NCBI GenBank assembly: GCA_902492005.1
Contig: CABUJV010000050.1
Span: 1-12,064, forward strand
DNA from: an uncultured Eubacteriales bacterium
GTDB taxonomy: Bacteria > Bacillota > Clostridia > Oscillospirales > Oscillospiraceae
Direction of reading: 5' to 3'
DNA: 12,064 bases
Within the stretch, counting starts at the first letter, position 1. Each line of letters begins with the position of its first letter. Below are positions 6,627 through 12,064 of this stretch, one piece after another. The notes beneath the pieces are model-generated. The model did not search any database. It had not been told where the DNA came from and was given only the letters and a program-made list of their open reading frames with translations. Both the position numbers and the translations under genes were made by a program.

Positions 6627-7967
6627 GTGGATTATCAAGCCGAATATCAGAAGAAGCGGACCACCGCTGCCGAGGCCGTCAAGGTCGTCAAGTCCGGCGA
6701 CTGGGTGGACTATGGCTGGTGCACCAATCACCCTGTGGCCCTGGACCAGGCGCTGGCGGCCCGAAAGGACGAGCTGACTGACGTGAACGTCCGCGGCGGC
6801 GTGACGATGTGGATGCCGGAGATCTGCAAGGCGGACGACGCCGGCGAGCATTTTACCTGGAATTCCTGGCATATGAGCGGCGTGGACCGGAAGATCGTCG
6901 CAAAGGGGATGGGGTATTTCTCCCCCATGCGCTATTCCGAGCTGCCCCGCTTTTACCGGGAGAACGTCACGGTGGACGTGGCCATGATCCAGGTCAGCCC
7001 CATGGACGAGCACGGCAACTTCAACTACGGCCTGGCCGCCTCCCATCTGGCCGATATGCTGTCTACCGCCAAGCACATCATCGTGGAGGTCAACCAGAAC
7101 ATGCCCTGGGTCAACGGCCTGACGGGCAGCGAAATCAACATCATGGACGTGGACATGGTCGTGGAGGGGGACAATCCCCCGGTGGCCGAGCTGGGCGCCG
7201 GCGGCCCGCCCTCCGAGGTGGACCAGGCCGTGGCGGAGCTGATCGTGCCCGCCATCCCCAACGGCGCCTGCCTCCAGCTTGGCATCGGCGGCATGCCCAA
7301 CGCCGTGGGCATGATGATCGCCCAGTCCGATCTGCGGGACTTGGGCGTGCATACCGAGATGTACGTGGACGCCTTCGTGGACATCGCCCGGGCGGGCAAG
7401 ATCACCGGCGCCCGGAAGAACCTGGACAAGGGCCGTCAGGTGTACGCCTTTGCCGCGGGCACCAAGAAGCTGTATGAGTACGTCAACCGGAACCCTCACG
7501 TGCAGGCCGCGCCGGTGGATTACACCAACGACGTGCGGGTCCTGTCCCAGCTGGACAACTTCATCTCCATCAACAACGCCATCGACCTGGACCTGTTCGG
7601 CCAGGTAAACGCCGAAAGCGCCGGCCTCAAGCACATCTCGGGCACGGGCGGGCAGCTGGATTTCGTGATGGGGGCCTATCTGTCCAACGGCGGCAAGAGC
7701 TTTATCTGCATGTCCTCCACCGTGGCGGGCAAGGACGGCACGGTGAAGAGCCGGATTATCCCCACCCTGACCAACGGTTCCATCGTCACCGACCCCCGCT
7801 CCACCATCCAGTATCTGGTCACCGAGTACGGCATGGTGAATCTGAAGGGCACCGCCACCTGGCAGCGGGCGGAGAAGATCATCTCCGTGGCCCATCCTGA
7901 TTTCCGGGACGAGCTGATCGCCCAGGCGGAGCAGATGAAGATCTGGAGGCGCTCCAACAAGCGCTGA
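6627..7967 (+). CDS. but: Butyryl-CoA:acetate CoA-transferase
   Basis: This class I CoA-transferase-type enzyme moves CoA from butyryl-CoA to acetate, giving butyrate and acetyl-CoA, the final step of fermentative butyrate production in the cytoplasm. GTG 6627 is chosen because AAGGAG lies 8 nt before it and the product then begins MDYQAEYQKK; the longer open frame upstream has no ribosome-binding site. The 446 residues contain SGDWVDYGWC near the start and EHFTWNSWHM (74-83). They also contain GIGGMPNAVG (219-228), the likely catalytic Glu244 in HTEMYVDA, and AFVDIARAG (249-257). The two segments at 74-83 and 249-257 correspond, from memory, to the sites targeted by degenerate primers for but genes. 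A related 4-hydroxybutyrate or other acyl-CoA transferase is the alternative. It has its own promoter and terminator and so is monocistronic. Confidence 0.92.
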   Translation: MDYQAEYQKKRTTAAEAVKVVKSGDWVDYGWCTNHPVALDQALAARKDELTDVNVRGGVTMWMPEICKADDAGEHFTWNSWHMSGVDRKIVAKGMGYFSPMRYSELPRFYRENVTVDVAMIQVSPMDEHGNFNYGLAASHLADMLSTAKHIIVEVNQNMPWVNGLTGSEINIMDVDMVVEGDNPPVAELGAGGPPSEVDQAVAELIVPAIPNGACLQLGIGGMPNAVGMMIAQSDLRDLGVHTEMYVDAFVDIARAGKITGARKNLDKGRQVYAFAAGTKKLYEYVNRNPHVQAAPVDYTNDVRVLSQLDNFISINNAIDLDLFGQVNAESAGLKHISGTGGQLDFVMGAYLSNGGKSFICMSSTVAGKDGTVKSRIIPTLTNGSIVTDPRSTIQYLVTEYGMVNLKGTATWQRAEKIISVAHPDFRDELIAQAEQMKIWRRSNKR

Positions 7968-7976
7968 TACATAGCA

Positions 7977-8010
7977 GGGCCCGGCGGCGGATGCCGCCGG
8001 GCCCTTTTTT
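7977..8010 (+). terminator. Strong intrinsic terminator of but
   Basis: The 12-nt arms GGGCCCGGCGGC (7977-7988) and GCCGCCGGGCCC (7993-8004) are perfectly complementary around the loop GGAT. Six T follow. It lies 9 nt after the but stop codon. Confidence 0.95.
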
Positions 8011-8103
8011 CTGCGGGCAGGCCCTGCGCTCCTCCCTGGGAAATGGCGGGTTGCGCAAAAGATTTCCCATTCGACACGGTTCGACGGCTTTCACAGAAAT
8101 TTA

Positions 8104-8112
8104 TGGTAAAAT
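8104..8112 (+). promoter_or_regulatory. Candidate extended -10 promoter of the noc-like gene
   Basis: TGG followed by TAAAAT (8107-8112) fits an extended -10 element, with the hexamer matching 5 of 6. No good -35 is seen 16-18 nt upstream. The predicted start near 8119 gives a leader of about 26 nt that still includes the GGGAGG ribosome-binding site. Confidence 0.45.
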
Positions 8113-8144
8113 ATGGGTATCCAACAGAAAGGGAGGCCGCCCAT

Positions 8145-8951
8145 ATGCCGCTTTTACGTCGAAAGGGCCTGTATGAGACGGGCCGTGTCATCTACCTCCA
8201 CCCGGATGTTCTGCATCCCAATCCCAACCAGCCGCGGAAGCGTTTTTCCCCCGACGGCCTGGAGGAGCTGGCCGCCAGCATCCGGGAGCACGGCATCCTC
8301 CAGCCTCTAACCGTCCGGAAGGTGGATGGGAGCTTTGAGCTGGTCTCCGGCGAGCGCCGCCTGCGGGCGGCCCGGCTGGCCGGACTCAGCGAGGTGCCCT
8401 GCATTGTCATCGACGTGGACGGCGCGAGCTCCTCCCTGCTGGCCCTGGTGGAGAATCTCCAGCGCCGGGATCTGGATTTTCTGGAGGAGGCCATGGCCCT
8501 GGACCGGCTGATCCACACCTATGACCTGTCCCAGGAGGAGGCCGCCCAGCGCATCGGCAAATCCCAGTCGGCGGTGGCCAACAAGCTGCGGCTGCTGAAG
8601 CTCTCCCCCCGGCTGCTGGACCTGCTGCGCCAGAACGGACTCACCGAGCGCCACGCCCGGGCTCTGCTGCGCCTGGAGACCGAGGAGCAGCAGTGGGAGG
8701 TGCTCCAGCACGTCATCGACCACCATCTGACCGTGGCCCAGACCGAGGCCTATATCGAAGCCCGGCTAACCCCCCCTCCCCCCAGGAAGAAAAAACCCAC
8801 CTTTATTCTCAAGGACGTGCGGCTCTTTCTCAACACCGTGACCAAGGGGCTGTCCATGATGAAGGACGCCGGGGTGAACGCGGAGTATGGCCGGCAGGAG
8901 ACGGAGGACGCCATCCTGCTGACCATCAGAATCCCCAAGGCGGCGTCGTAA
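8145..8951 (+). CDS. noc: ParB-family protein, Noc-like (nucleoid occlusion)
   Basis: This is a CTP-dependent DNA-clamp-type protein related to Bacillus Noc, which binds its own sites and inhibits division over the nucleoid. ATG 8145 has GGAGG 8 nt upstream; the frame extends further left without a ribosome-binding site. The 268 residues have QPRKRF (29-34), GERRLR (69-74) and ENLQR (103-107). A helix-turn-helix spans about 128-151, followed by TERHARALL and a C-terminal dimerisation part ending TIRIPK, as in Noc. Four positions reported to set Noc versus ParB site choice read Gln141, Lys147, Lys152 and Arg169, the Noc pattern. The neighbouring ParB has Arg, Ala, Ala and Gly there. The N-terminus is short (MPLLRRKGLYE), and the membrane-targeting helix of Bacillus Noc is not obvious. 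It is separated from parA by a terminator. Confidence 0.85.
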   Translation: MPLLRRKGLYETGRVIYLHPDVLHPNPNQPRKRFSPDGLEELAASIREHGILQPLTVRKVDGSFELVSGERRLRAARLAGLSEVPCIVIDVDGASSSLLALVENLQRRDLDFLEEAMALDRLIHTYDLSQEEAAQRIGKSQSAVANKLRLLKLSPRLLDLLRQNGLTERHARALLRLETEEQQWEVLQHVIDHHLTVAQTEAYIEARLTPPPPRKKKPTFILKDVRLFLNTVTKGLSMMKDAGVNAEYGRQETEDAILLTIRIPKAAS

Positions 8952-8973
8952 CCAGCCGAATAGACCGGGCATC

Positions 8974-9016
8974 AAAAGAGCGCCAATGTTTCACGTGAAA
9001 CATTGGCGCTCTTTTT
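8974..9016 (+). terminator. 42-bp perfect palindrome: intrinsic terminator of noc containing parS
   Basis: Positions 8974-8994 and 8995-9015 are exact reverse complements (21-nt arms beginning AAAAGAGCGCCAA). The T-run at 9012-9016 follows the GC-rich part of the stem. It therefore looks like a textbook intrinsic terminator 22 nt after the noc stop. The central 16 bp are a perfect parS. The same DNA would be a ParB loading site and, as RNA, a terminator hairpin. Confidence 0.85.
8987..9002. other. parS: parS site 1 (centromere, ParB binding)
   Basis: TGTTTCACGTGAAACA is a perfect 16-bp palindrome that matches the well-known bacterial chromosomal parS consensus. It lies between noc and parA. 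Its 3' end is 26 bp upstream of the -35 of the parA promoter, so ParB loading here could also affect parA transcription (inference). Confidence 0.97.
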
Positions 9017-9028
9017 CGCTTTTCTCAG

Positions 9029-9057
9029 TTGAATTCAACCACATTCCGCATTATAAT
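9029..9057 (+). promoter_or_regulatory. Promoter of the parA-parB operon
   Basis: TTGAAT (9029-9034), a 17-nt spacer and a perfect TATAAT (9052-9057) predict transcription from about 9064. The leader to the parA start codon is then only about 36 nt. Confidence 0.75.
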
Positions 9058-9099
9058 GGTAGGAGTTCTGCAAATGCTAGAAAGAGAGCGGGTGGCCCG

Positions 9100-9876
9100 A
9101 TGGCGAAAACCATTGCGATAGTCAACCAAAAAGGGGGCGTGGGGAAGACCACTACCTGTGTGAATCTGGCTGCTGCCCTGAAGCTGCTGGGGACCCGTGT
9201 GCTGGTCTGCGATTTTGATCCCCAGGCCAACACCACCTCCGGGCTGGGCGTGGACAAGACCGCCGCCTCCCCCTCCATCTACGACGTGCTCATCGACGGC
9301 GCCGACTGCCGCAAAGCGGTGGTCCCCACCCCCTGGGCCGACGTGATCCCCTCCAACAAGGCGCTGGCCGGCGCCACGGTGGAGATGATCGGCATGGACC
9401 GGCGGGAATACCTGCTGAAGCAGGCTCTGTCCTCCTTCCAGGAGGATTACGATTACATCTTTGTGGACTGCCCCCCCTCCCTGGAGCTGCTCACCCTCAA
9501 TGCCCTGTGCGCGGCGGACACCATTCTGGTGCCCGTCCAGTGTGAGTATTACGCTCTGGAGGGCCTCAGCGACCTGCTGTCCACCATCCGGATCGTCAAG
9601 CGGTCCCTGAACCCCTCCATCGACCTGGAGGGCGTGGTCCTCACCATGTACGACGGCCGGACCAATCTGTCCATGCAGGTAGCGGAGGAGGTGAAGCGCC
9701 ACTTCCCCGGCAAGGTCTACGCCTCGGTCATCCCCCGGAATGTCCGGCTGTCTGAGGCCCCCAGCCACGGCAAGCCGGTAACGGCCTACGACAGCCTCTC
9801 CCGGGGCGCCGAGGCCTATCGGTCCCTGGCGGAGGAGCTGCTGGAGAAAAACCGCTGCCTTACCGCCCGGGTATGA
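9100..9876 (+). CDS. parA: Chromosome partitioning ATPase ParA (Soj)
   Basis: This is a Walker-type ATPase that, with ParB-parS, drives origin segregation; in Bacillus the homologue Soj also acts on DnaA. The 258-residue product is of standard length. It starts with the canonical MAKTIAIVNQKGGVGKTTT, which fixes ATG 9100 despite a weak ribosome-binding site (GAGAG/GGGTGG-like purines). The deviant Walker A spans residues 11-18 with both lysines (Lys11, Lys16). The A' motif VLVCDFDPQAN has Asp40, and Walker B YIFVDCPPS has Asp123. VYASVIPRNVRLSEAPSHG near the C-terminus is typical of chromosomal Soj/ParA. There is no N-terminal DNA-binding domain, so it is the short chromosomal type. parB follows 35 nt downstream without a terminator. 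Confidence 0.97.
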   Translation: MAKTIAIVNQKGGVGKTTTCVNLAAALKLLGTRVLVCDFDPQANTTSGLGVDKTAASPSIYDVLIDGADCRKAVVPTPWADVIPSNKALAGATVEMIGMDRREYLLKQALSSFQEDYDYIFVDCPPSLELLTLNALCAADTILVPVQCEYYALEGLSDLLSTIRIVKRSLNPSIDLEGVVLTMYDGRTNLSMQVAEEVKRHFPGKVYASVIPRNVRLSEAPSHGKPVTAYDSLSRGAEAYRSLAEELLEKNRCLTARV

Positions 9877-9911
9877 CCCCGCATCCATTCTCACCAGAAA
9901 GGACTGATCAC

Positions 9912-10823
9912 ATGGCATCCGAACGCGGCCTGGGCAAGGGTCTTGGAAAGGGCCTGGGCGCTCTGCTGGGCGACGCCGCCCTGCAAAGCCAGGAGGGCGG
10001 CTCGGTCTCCCTCCCCATCGCCCAGGTGGAGCCCGGCCTCAAGCAGCCCCGGAAACGCTTTGACGAGGAATCCCTGGCCGATTTGGCCGATTCCATCCGG
10101 TTGCACGGCATCATCCAGCCCCTCACCGTCCGGCGGCTGGCCTCCGGCTATTATCAGATCATCGCCGGGGAGCGGCGCTGGCGGGCGGCCAAGCTGGCCG
10201 GGCTGGCCGAGGTCCCGGCGGTCATCGTCGAGGCCGACGACCGCAAGGTCATGGAGCTGGGCCTCATCGAAAACCTCCAGCGGGAGGACCTGAACCCCAT
10301 GGAGGAGGCCCAGGGCTACAAATCCCTGATGGAGGACTACGGCCTTACCCAGGAGGAGACCGCCCAGCGGGTGGGCAAATCCCGGCCCGCTGTGGCCAAC
10401 GCCCTGCGCCTGCTGGCTCTGCCCGACGCGGTGTGCCAGCTTTTGGAGGAGGGCAGGCTCTCTGCCGGGCACGCCCGGGCCATCCTCTCCGCCCCCGCCG
10501 GGGAGCTGCAAAAGCGGCTGGCCCGCAAGGTGGTGGAGGAGGGGCTCTCCGTCCGGCAGACCGAGGCCCTGGCCAAGCGGCTGGCCCGGGAACAGCAGGA
10601 GCTGGACGAGTGCGGCGGCGAAAAGCCCGTGGACCCCATGAAGCTGTACCGGGACGCCGCCGCCAAAGAGCTGTCCACCCACTGGGGCCGCAAGGTCTCC
10701 ATCACCATGGGGCCCAAGAAGGGCAAGCTGGAATTTGAATTTTACAACGACGAGGATCTGACCCTCCTGCTCGATCAGTTGGAAAAGCGCCTCTCGACCG
10801 GAAAAGGAGGGGGCGCGCGGTGA
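9912..10823 (+). CDS. parB: Chromosome partitioning protein ParB (Spo0J)
   Basis: This CTP-dependent clamp loads at parS, spreads, and stimulates ParA. ATG 9912 follows AAAGGA by 8 nt and yields the typical N-terminus; an in-frame ATG at 9873 overlapping the parA stop has no site. The 303 residues begin with a basic Gly-rich stretch, GLGKGLGKGLGALLG (6-20), the segment expected to stimulate ParA ATPase, with the LGKG unit doubled. Then come QPRKRF (45-50), the CTP-binding GERRWR (86-91), ENLQR (120-124) and a helix-turn-helix at about 145-168 with GKSRPAVANALRLLAL. LSAGHARAIL and a C-terminal dimerisation domain follow. Its cognate site is presumably the perfect parS found twice in this window. 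Its stop overlaps the next start (GTGA), so the downstream protein is translationally coupled. Confidence 0.97.
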   Translation: MASERGLGKGLGKGLGALLGDAALQSQEGGSVSLPIAQVEPGLKQPRKRFDEESLADLADSIRLHGIIQPLTVRRLASGYYQIIAGERRWRAAKLAGLAEVPAVIVEADDRKVMELGLIENLQREDLNPMEEAQGYKSLMEDYGLTQEETAQRVGKSRPAVANALRLLALPDAVCQLLEEGRLSAGHARAILSAPAGELQKRLARKVVEEGLSVRQTEALAKRLAREQQELDECGGEKPVDPMKLYRDAAAKELSTHWGRKVSITMGPKKGKLEFEFYNDEDLTLLLDQLEKRLSTGKGGGAR

Positions 10824-11392
10824 GCACGGGAAGTGACAAGGAAGAACCGATCTCCCTTCAGCACGCGGCGGAGCACGAAAAGCCCCACAAGAAGCTCTCG
10901 GTGATGACCTATCTGGTCATCCTGATCGCCACCGCCTTTCTGCTGCTGCTCATGTCCTATTTCATGCAGCAGCGGGCCAATCAGGAGGCCATTGCCGACC
11001 TGCAGCAGACCTCCAACTCCGCCGTCCAGTCCCTGGACAACCTGATCGCAGAGCGGGACGGGCTGAAGCGGCAGAACGAGGAGCTCCAAGCCCGTTTGGA
11101 CGAGCTTCAGGCCGAATGGAACGACGCCGTCCGCGCCGCCCAGGAGAATCAGGCGCAGGAGTCGGCGGCAGCCGAGGCCAATTTGGCTCTGATGCGGCTG
11201 AATCAGCTCCGGGCCCTCTATAACCAGGGGCACTACCGGGACGCCCGGGCCCTGCTGGAGAAATGGGGCGAGGCTGGGGCAGCCTCCACCGAAAAGGCAT
11301 TGGAAGCCCTCCGCTCCGCCATGACCGAGGAAGAGCGGGAGATCTACGACCCTTTGGAGGCTTATCGCCAGCTCGTGGACTGGTTAGAATAA
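10820..11392 (+). CDS. Predicted single-pass membrane protein with coiled coil and TPR-like C-terminus, coupled to parB
   Basis: I do not recognise a named family. The 190-residue product starts at GTG 10820, sharing four bases (GTGA) with the parB stop, with AGGAGG about 10 nt before. Residues 1-27 are polar with KPHKK just before a single hydrophobic segment, about 28-49 (VMTYLVILIATAFLLLLMSY). The charge pattern suggests the N-terminus is cytoplasmic and the remainder extracytoplasmic. Residues 50-135 are rich in Gln, Glu, Ala and Leu with heptad character (ERDGLKRQNEELQARLDELQ), indicating a coiled coil. Residues 140-190 are helical, with LRALYNQGHYRDARALLEKW resembling a single TPR hairpin. 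Position inside the par operon suggests a role in segregation or envelope anchoring, but it may be a passive neighbour. It differs from the DUF4446-type protein I would expect at this place in other clostridia. Confidence 0.85.
   Translation: MSTGSDKEEPISLQHAAEHEKPHKKLSVMTYLVILIATAFLLLLMSYFMQQRANQEAIADLQQTSNSAVQSLDNLIAERDGLKRQNEELQARLDELQAEWNDAVRAAQENQAQESAAAEANLALMRLNQLRALYNQGHYRDARALLEKWGEAGAASTEKALEALRSAMTEEEREIYDPLEAYRQLVDWLE
11362..11390 (+). promoter_or_regulatory. Weak candidate promoter upstream of serS, next to parS 2
   Basis: TTATCG (11362-11367, 3 of 6) and TAGAAT (11385-11390, 5 of 6) are 17 nt apart, inside the end of the preceding gene. The predicted start near 11397 would fall directly at parS site 2. 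Without it, serS is transcribed from the parA promoter, since no terminator separates them. Confidence 0.3.
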
Positions 11393-11398
11393 GATGGA

Positions 11399-11414
11399 TG
11401 TTTCACGTGAAACA
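11399..11414. other. parS: parS site 2 (centromere, ParB binding)
   Basis: This is a second perfect TGTTTCACGTGAAACA, 6 nt after the stop of the parB-coupled gene and 22 nt before the serS start codon. Unlike site 1, the flanks are not palindromic and no T-run follows, so it is not a terminator. Confidence 0.97.
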
Positions 11415-11436
11415 AAATGAGAAAGGTTGAACCAAC

Positions 11437-12064
11437 ATGCTCGACATTCGATTCATCCGGGAGAACCCCGAGGCGGTCAAGGAAAACATCAAAAAGAAGT
11501 TCCAGGAGGAAAAGCTCCCCCTGGTGGATCAGGTGATCGCCCTGGATCAGGAGAACCGGGACACCATTCAGGAGGCCCAGGCCCTGCGCACCGCCCGCAA
11601 CGCCAAGTCCAAGCAGGTGGGCGTGCTGATGGGTCAGTCCAAGAAGGACCCCTCCAAGCTGGCGGAGGCCGAGGCGCTCAAGGCCGAGGTCAAGGCGGAC
11701 GCCGACCGGCTGGCCTGGCTGGAGGGCCGGGAGGACGAGCTGGCGGCGGCGATCCGCAAGATCCTGCTGGTCATCCCCCAGATCATCGACCCCACCGTGC
11801 CCATCGGGCCCGACGACTCCGCCAACGTGGAGGTGGAGCGCTTCGGCGCGCCCCTGGTGCCAGACTTTGAGGTCCCCTACCACACCGACATCATGGAGTC
11901 CTTCGACGGCATCGACATGGATGCTGCCGGGCGGGTGTCCGGCTCCGGCTTCTATTACCTGCTGGGCGACATCGCCCGTCTCCACGAGGCGGTGCTGGCC
12001 TACGGCCGGGACTTCATGATCGACAAGGGCTTCACCTACTGCATCCCCCCCTTCATGATCCACG
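11437..12064 (+). CDS. serS: Seryl-tRNA synthetase (partial, 5' end only)
   Basis: This class II aminoacyl-tRNA synthetase charges tRNA-Ser with serine in the cytoplasm. The visible 209 codons begin with the family-typical MLDIRFIRENPEAVKENIKKK. The long helical arm (about 30-110) follows, rich in Lys, Glu and Ala (LRTARNAKSKQVG, KLAEAEALKAEVK), and contacts the tRNA-Ser extra arm in known structures. Next come the IPQIIDPTVPIGPDDSANVEV linker and the start of the catalytic domain (GSGFYYLLGDIARLHEAVLAY). About half of the expected 425-430 residues lies beyond the right edge. ATG 11437 has a modest AAAGG 10 nt upstream. No T-box leader is present in the 44-nt gap, which is unusual among Firmicute serS genes; a parS occupies the gap instead. 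Confidence 0.96.
   Translation, partial: MLDIRFIRENPEAVKENIKKKFQEEKLPLVDQVIALDQENRDTIQEAQALRTARNAKSKQVGVLMGQSKKDPSKLAEAEALKAEVKADADRLAWLEGREDELAAAIRKILLVIPQIIDPTVPIGPDDSANVEVERFGAPLVPDFEVPYHTDIMESFDGIDMDAAGRVSGSGFYYLLGDIARLHEAVLAYGRDFMIDKGFTYCIPPFMIH

Noticed and set aside
323..7895. Long open frames antisense to the genes (for example 323-1438 plus, 1583-2743 plus, 3894-5222 minus, 6489-7895 minus).
   Set aside because: They mirror well-recognised genes, are rich in Gly, Ala, His, Val and Gln or Arg and Ser as expected of GC-rich antisense frames, and lack ribosome-binding sites and family motifs.
9061..9121. A 15-codon frame (ATG 9074, stop 9119-9121) with AGGAG 8 nt upstream, overlapping the parA start, possible leader peptide.
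   Set aside because: The parA promoter at 9029-9057 predicts a transcript start at about 9064, which cuts through that AGGAG, so the site would be lost. It would revive if the 5' end maps upstream of 9061.
10584..10597. Near-match to a Noc binding site (core CCCGGGAA) inside parB; similar partial matches around 1336 and 8029.
   Set aside because: At most about 9 of 14 positions fit ATTTCCCGGGAAAT, which is expected by chance in GC-rich coding DNA.
11393..11436. T-box riboswitch before serS.
   Set aside because: The gap is only 44 nt and holds a parS; no specifier stem or T-box sequence fits.
1..12064. CRISPR array, tRNA or rRNA genes, insertion sequences, prophage or toxin-antitoxin genes.
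   Set aside because: No regularly spaced direct repeats, cloverleaf sequences, transposase or integrase frames were seen; all sizeable genes are accounted for.

Overview
The window is a GC-rich, gene-dense bacterial chromosome segment. It carries a Gram-positive-type cell-wall protein (three SLH domains plus a GH18-like domain), a BMP-type lipoprotein transporter, a butyryl-CoA:acetate CoA-transferase, and a Noc-like/ParA/ParB cluster with two perfect parS sites. This set suggests a butyrate-producing gut clostridium of the Oscillospirales (Flavonifractor/Lawsonibacter/Intestinimonas-like). The genus is inference from gene content and codon use, not from any search. The parS sites and the parAB cluster suggest proximity to the replication origin.

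Layout. (1) 1-3577, minus strand: a purine salvage/uptake block transcribed right to left as xpt (xanthine phosphoribosyltransferase), then a BMP-family lipoprotein, then the ATPase of the same transporter (C-terminus beyond the left edge). The xpt-BMP gap (about 300 nt) is packed with stem-loops and ends in a terminator-like hairpin. The BMP-ATPase gap holds a 13-bp hairpin with a promoter-like sequence inside it. (2) 3578-3824: divergent intergenic region. (3) 3825-6397, plus strand: a secreted SLH-GH18 protein followed closely by a YitT-family membrane protein. (4) 6411-8010: a self-contained butyryl-CoA:acetate CoA-transferase unit with its own near-consensus promoter and a strong terminator. 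(5) 8104-8951: a Noc-like ParB paralogue as its own unit, ending in a 42-bp perfect palindrome that is both an intrinsic terminator and a carrier of a perfect parS site. (6) 9029 to right edge: a promoter followed by parA, parB, a translationally coupled membrane/coiled-coil protein of unknown function, a second perfect parS, and the 5' part of serS.

How the genes fit together. xpt plus the BMP/ABC system points to uptake and salvage of purine nucleosides or bases. The but gene catalyses the final step of butyrate formation. Noc, ParA, ParB and the parS sites form the chromosome organisation and segregation module. The unknown gene that overlaps parB by four bases is a candidate accessory, membrane-anchored component. 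The most notable items are the parS nested in a terminator, the parB-coupled membrane protein, and the structured RNA-like region upstream of the BMP gene. All other long open frames in the window are GC-rich antisense shadows of these genes.
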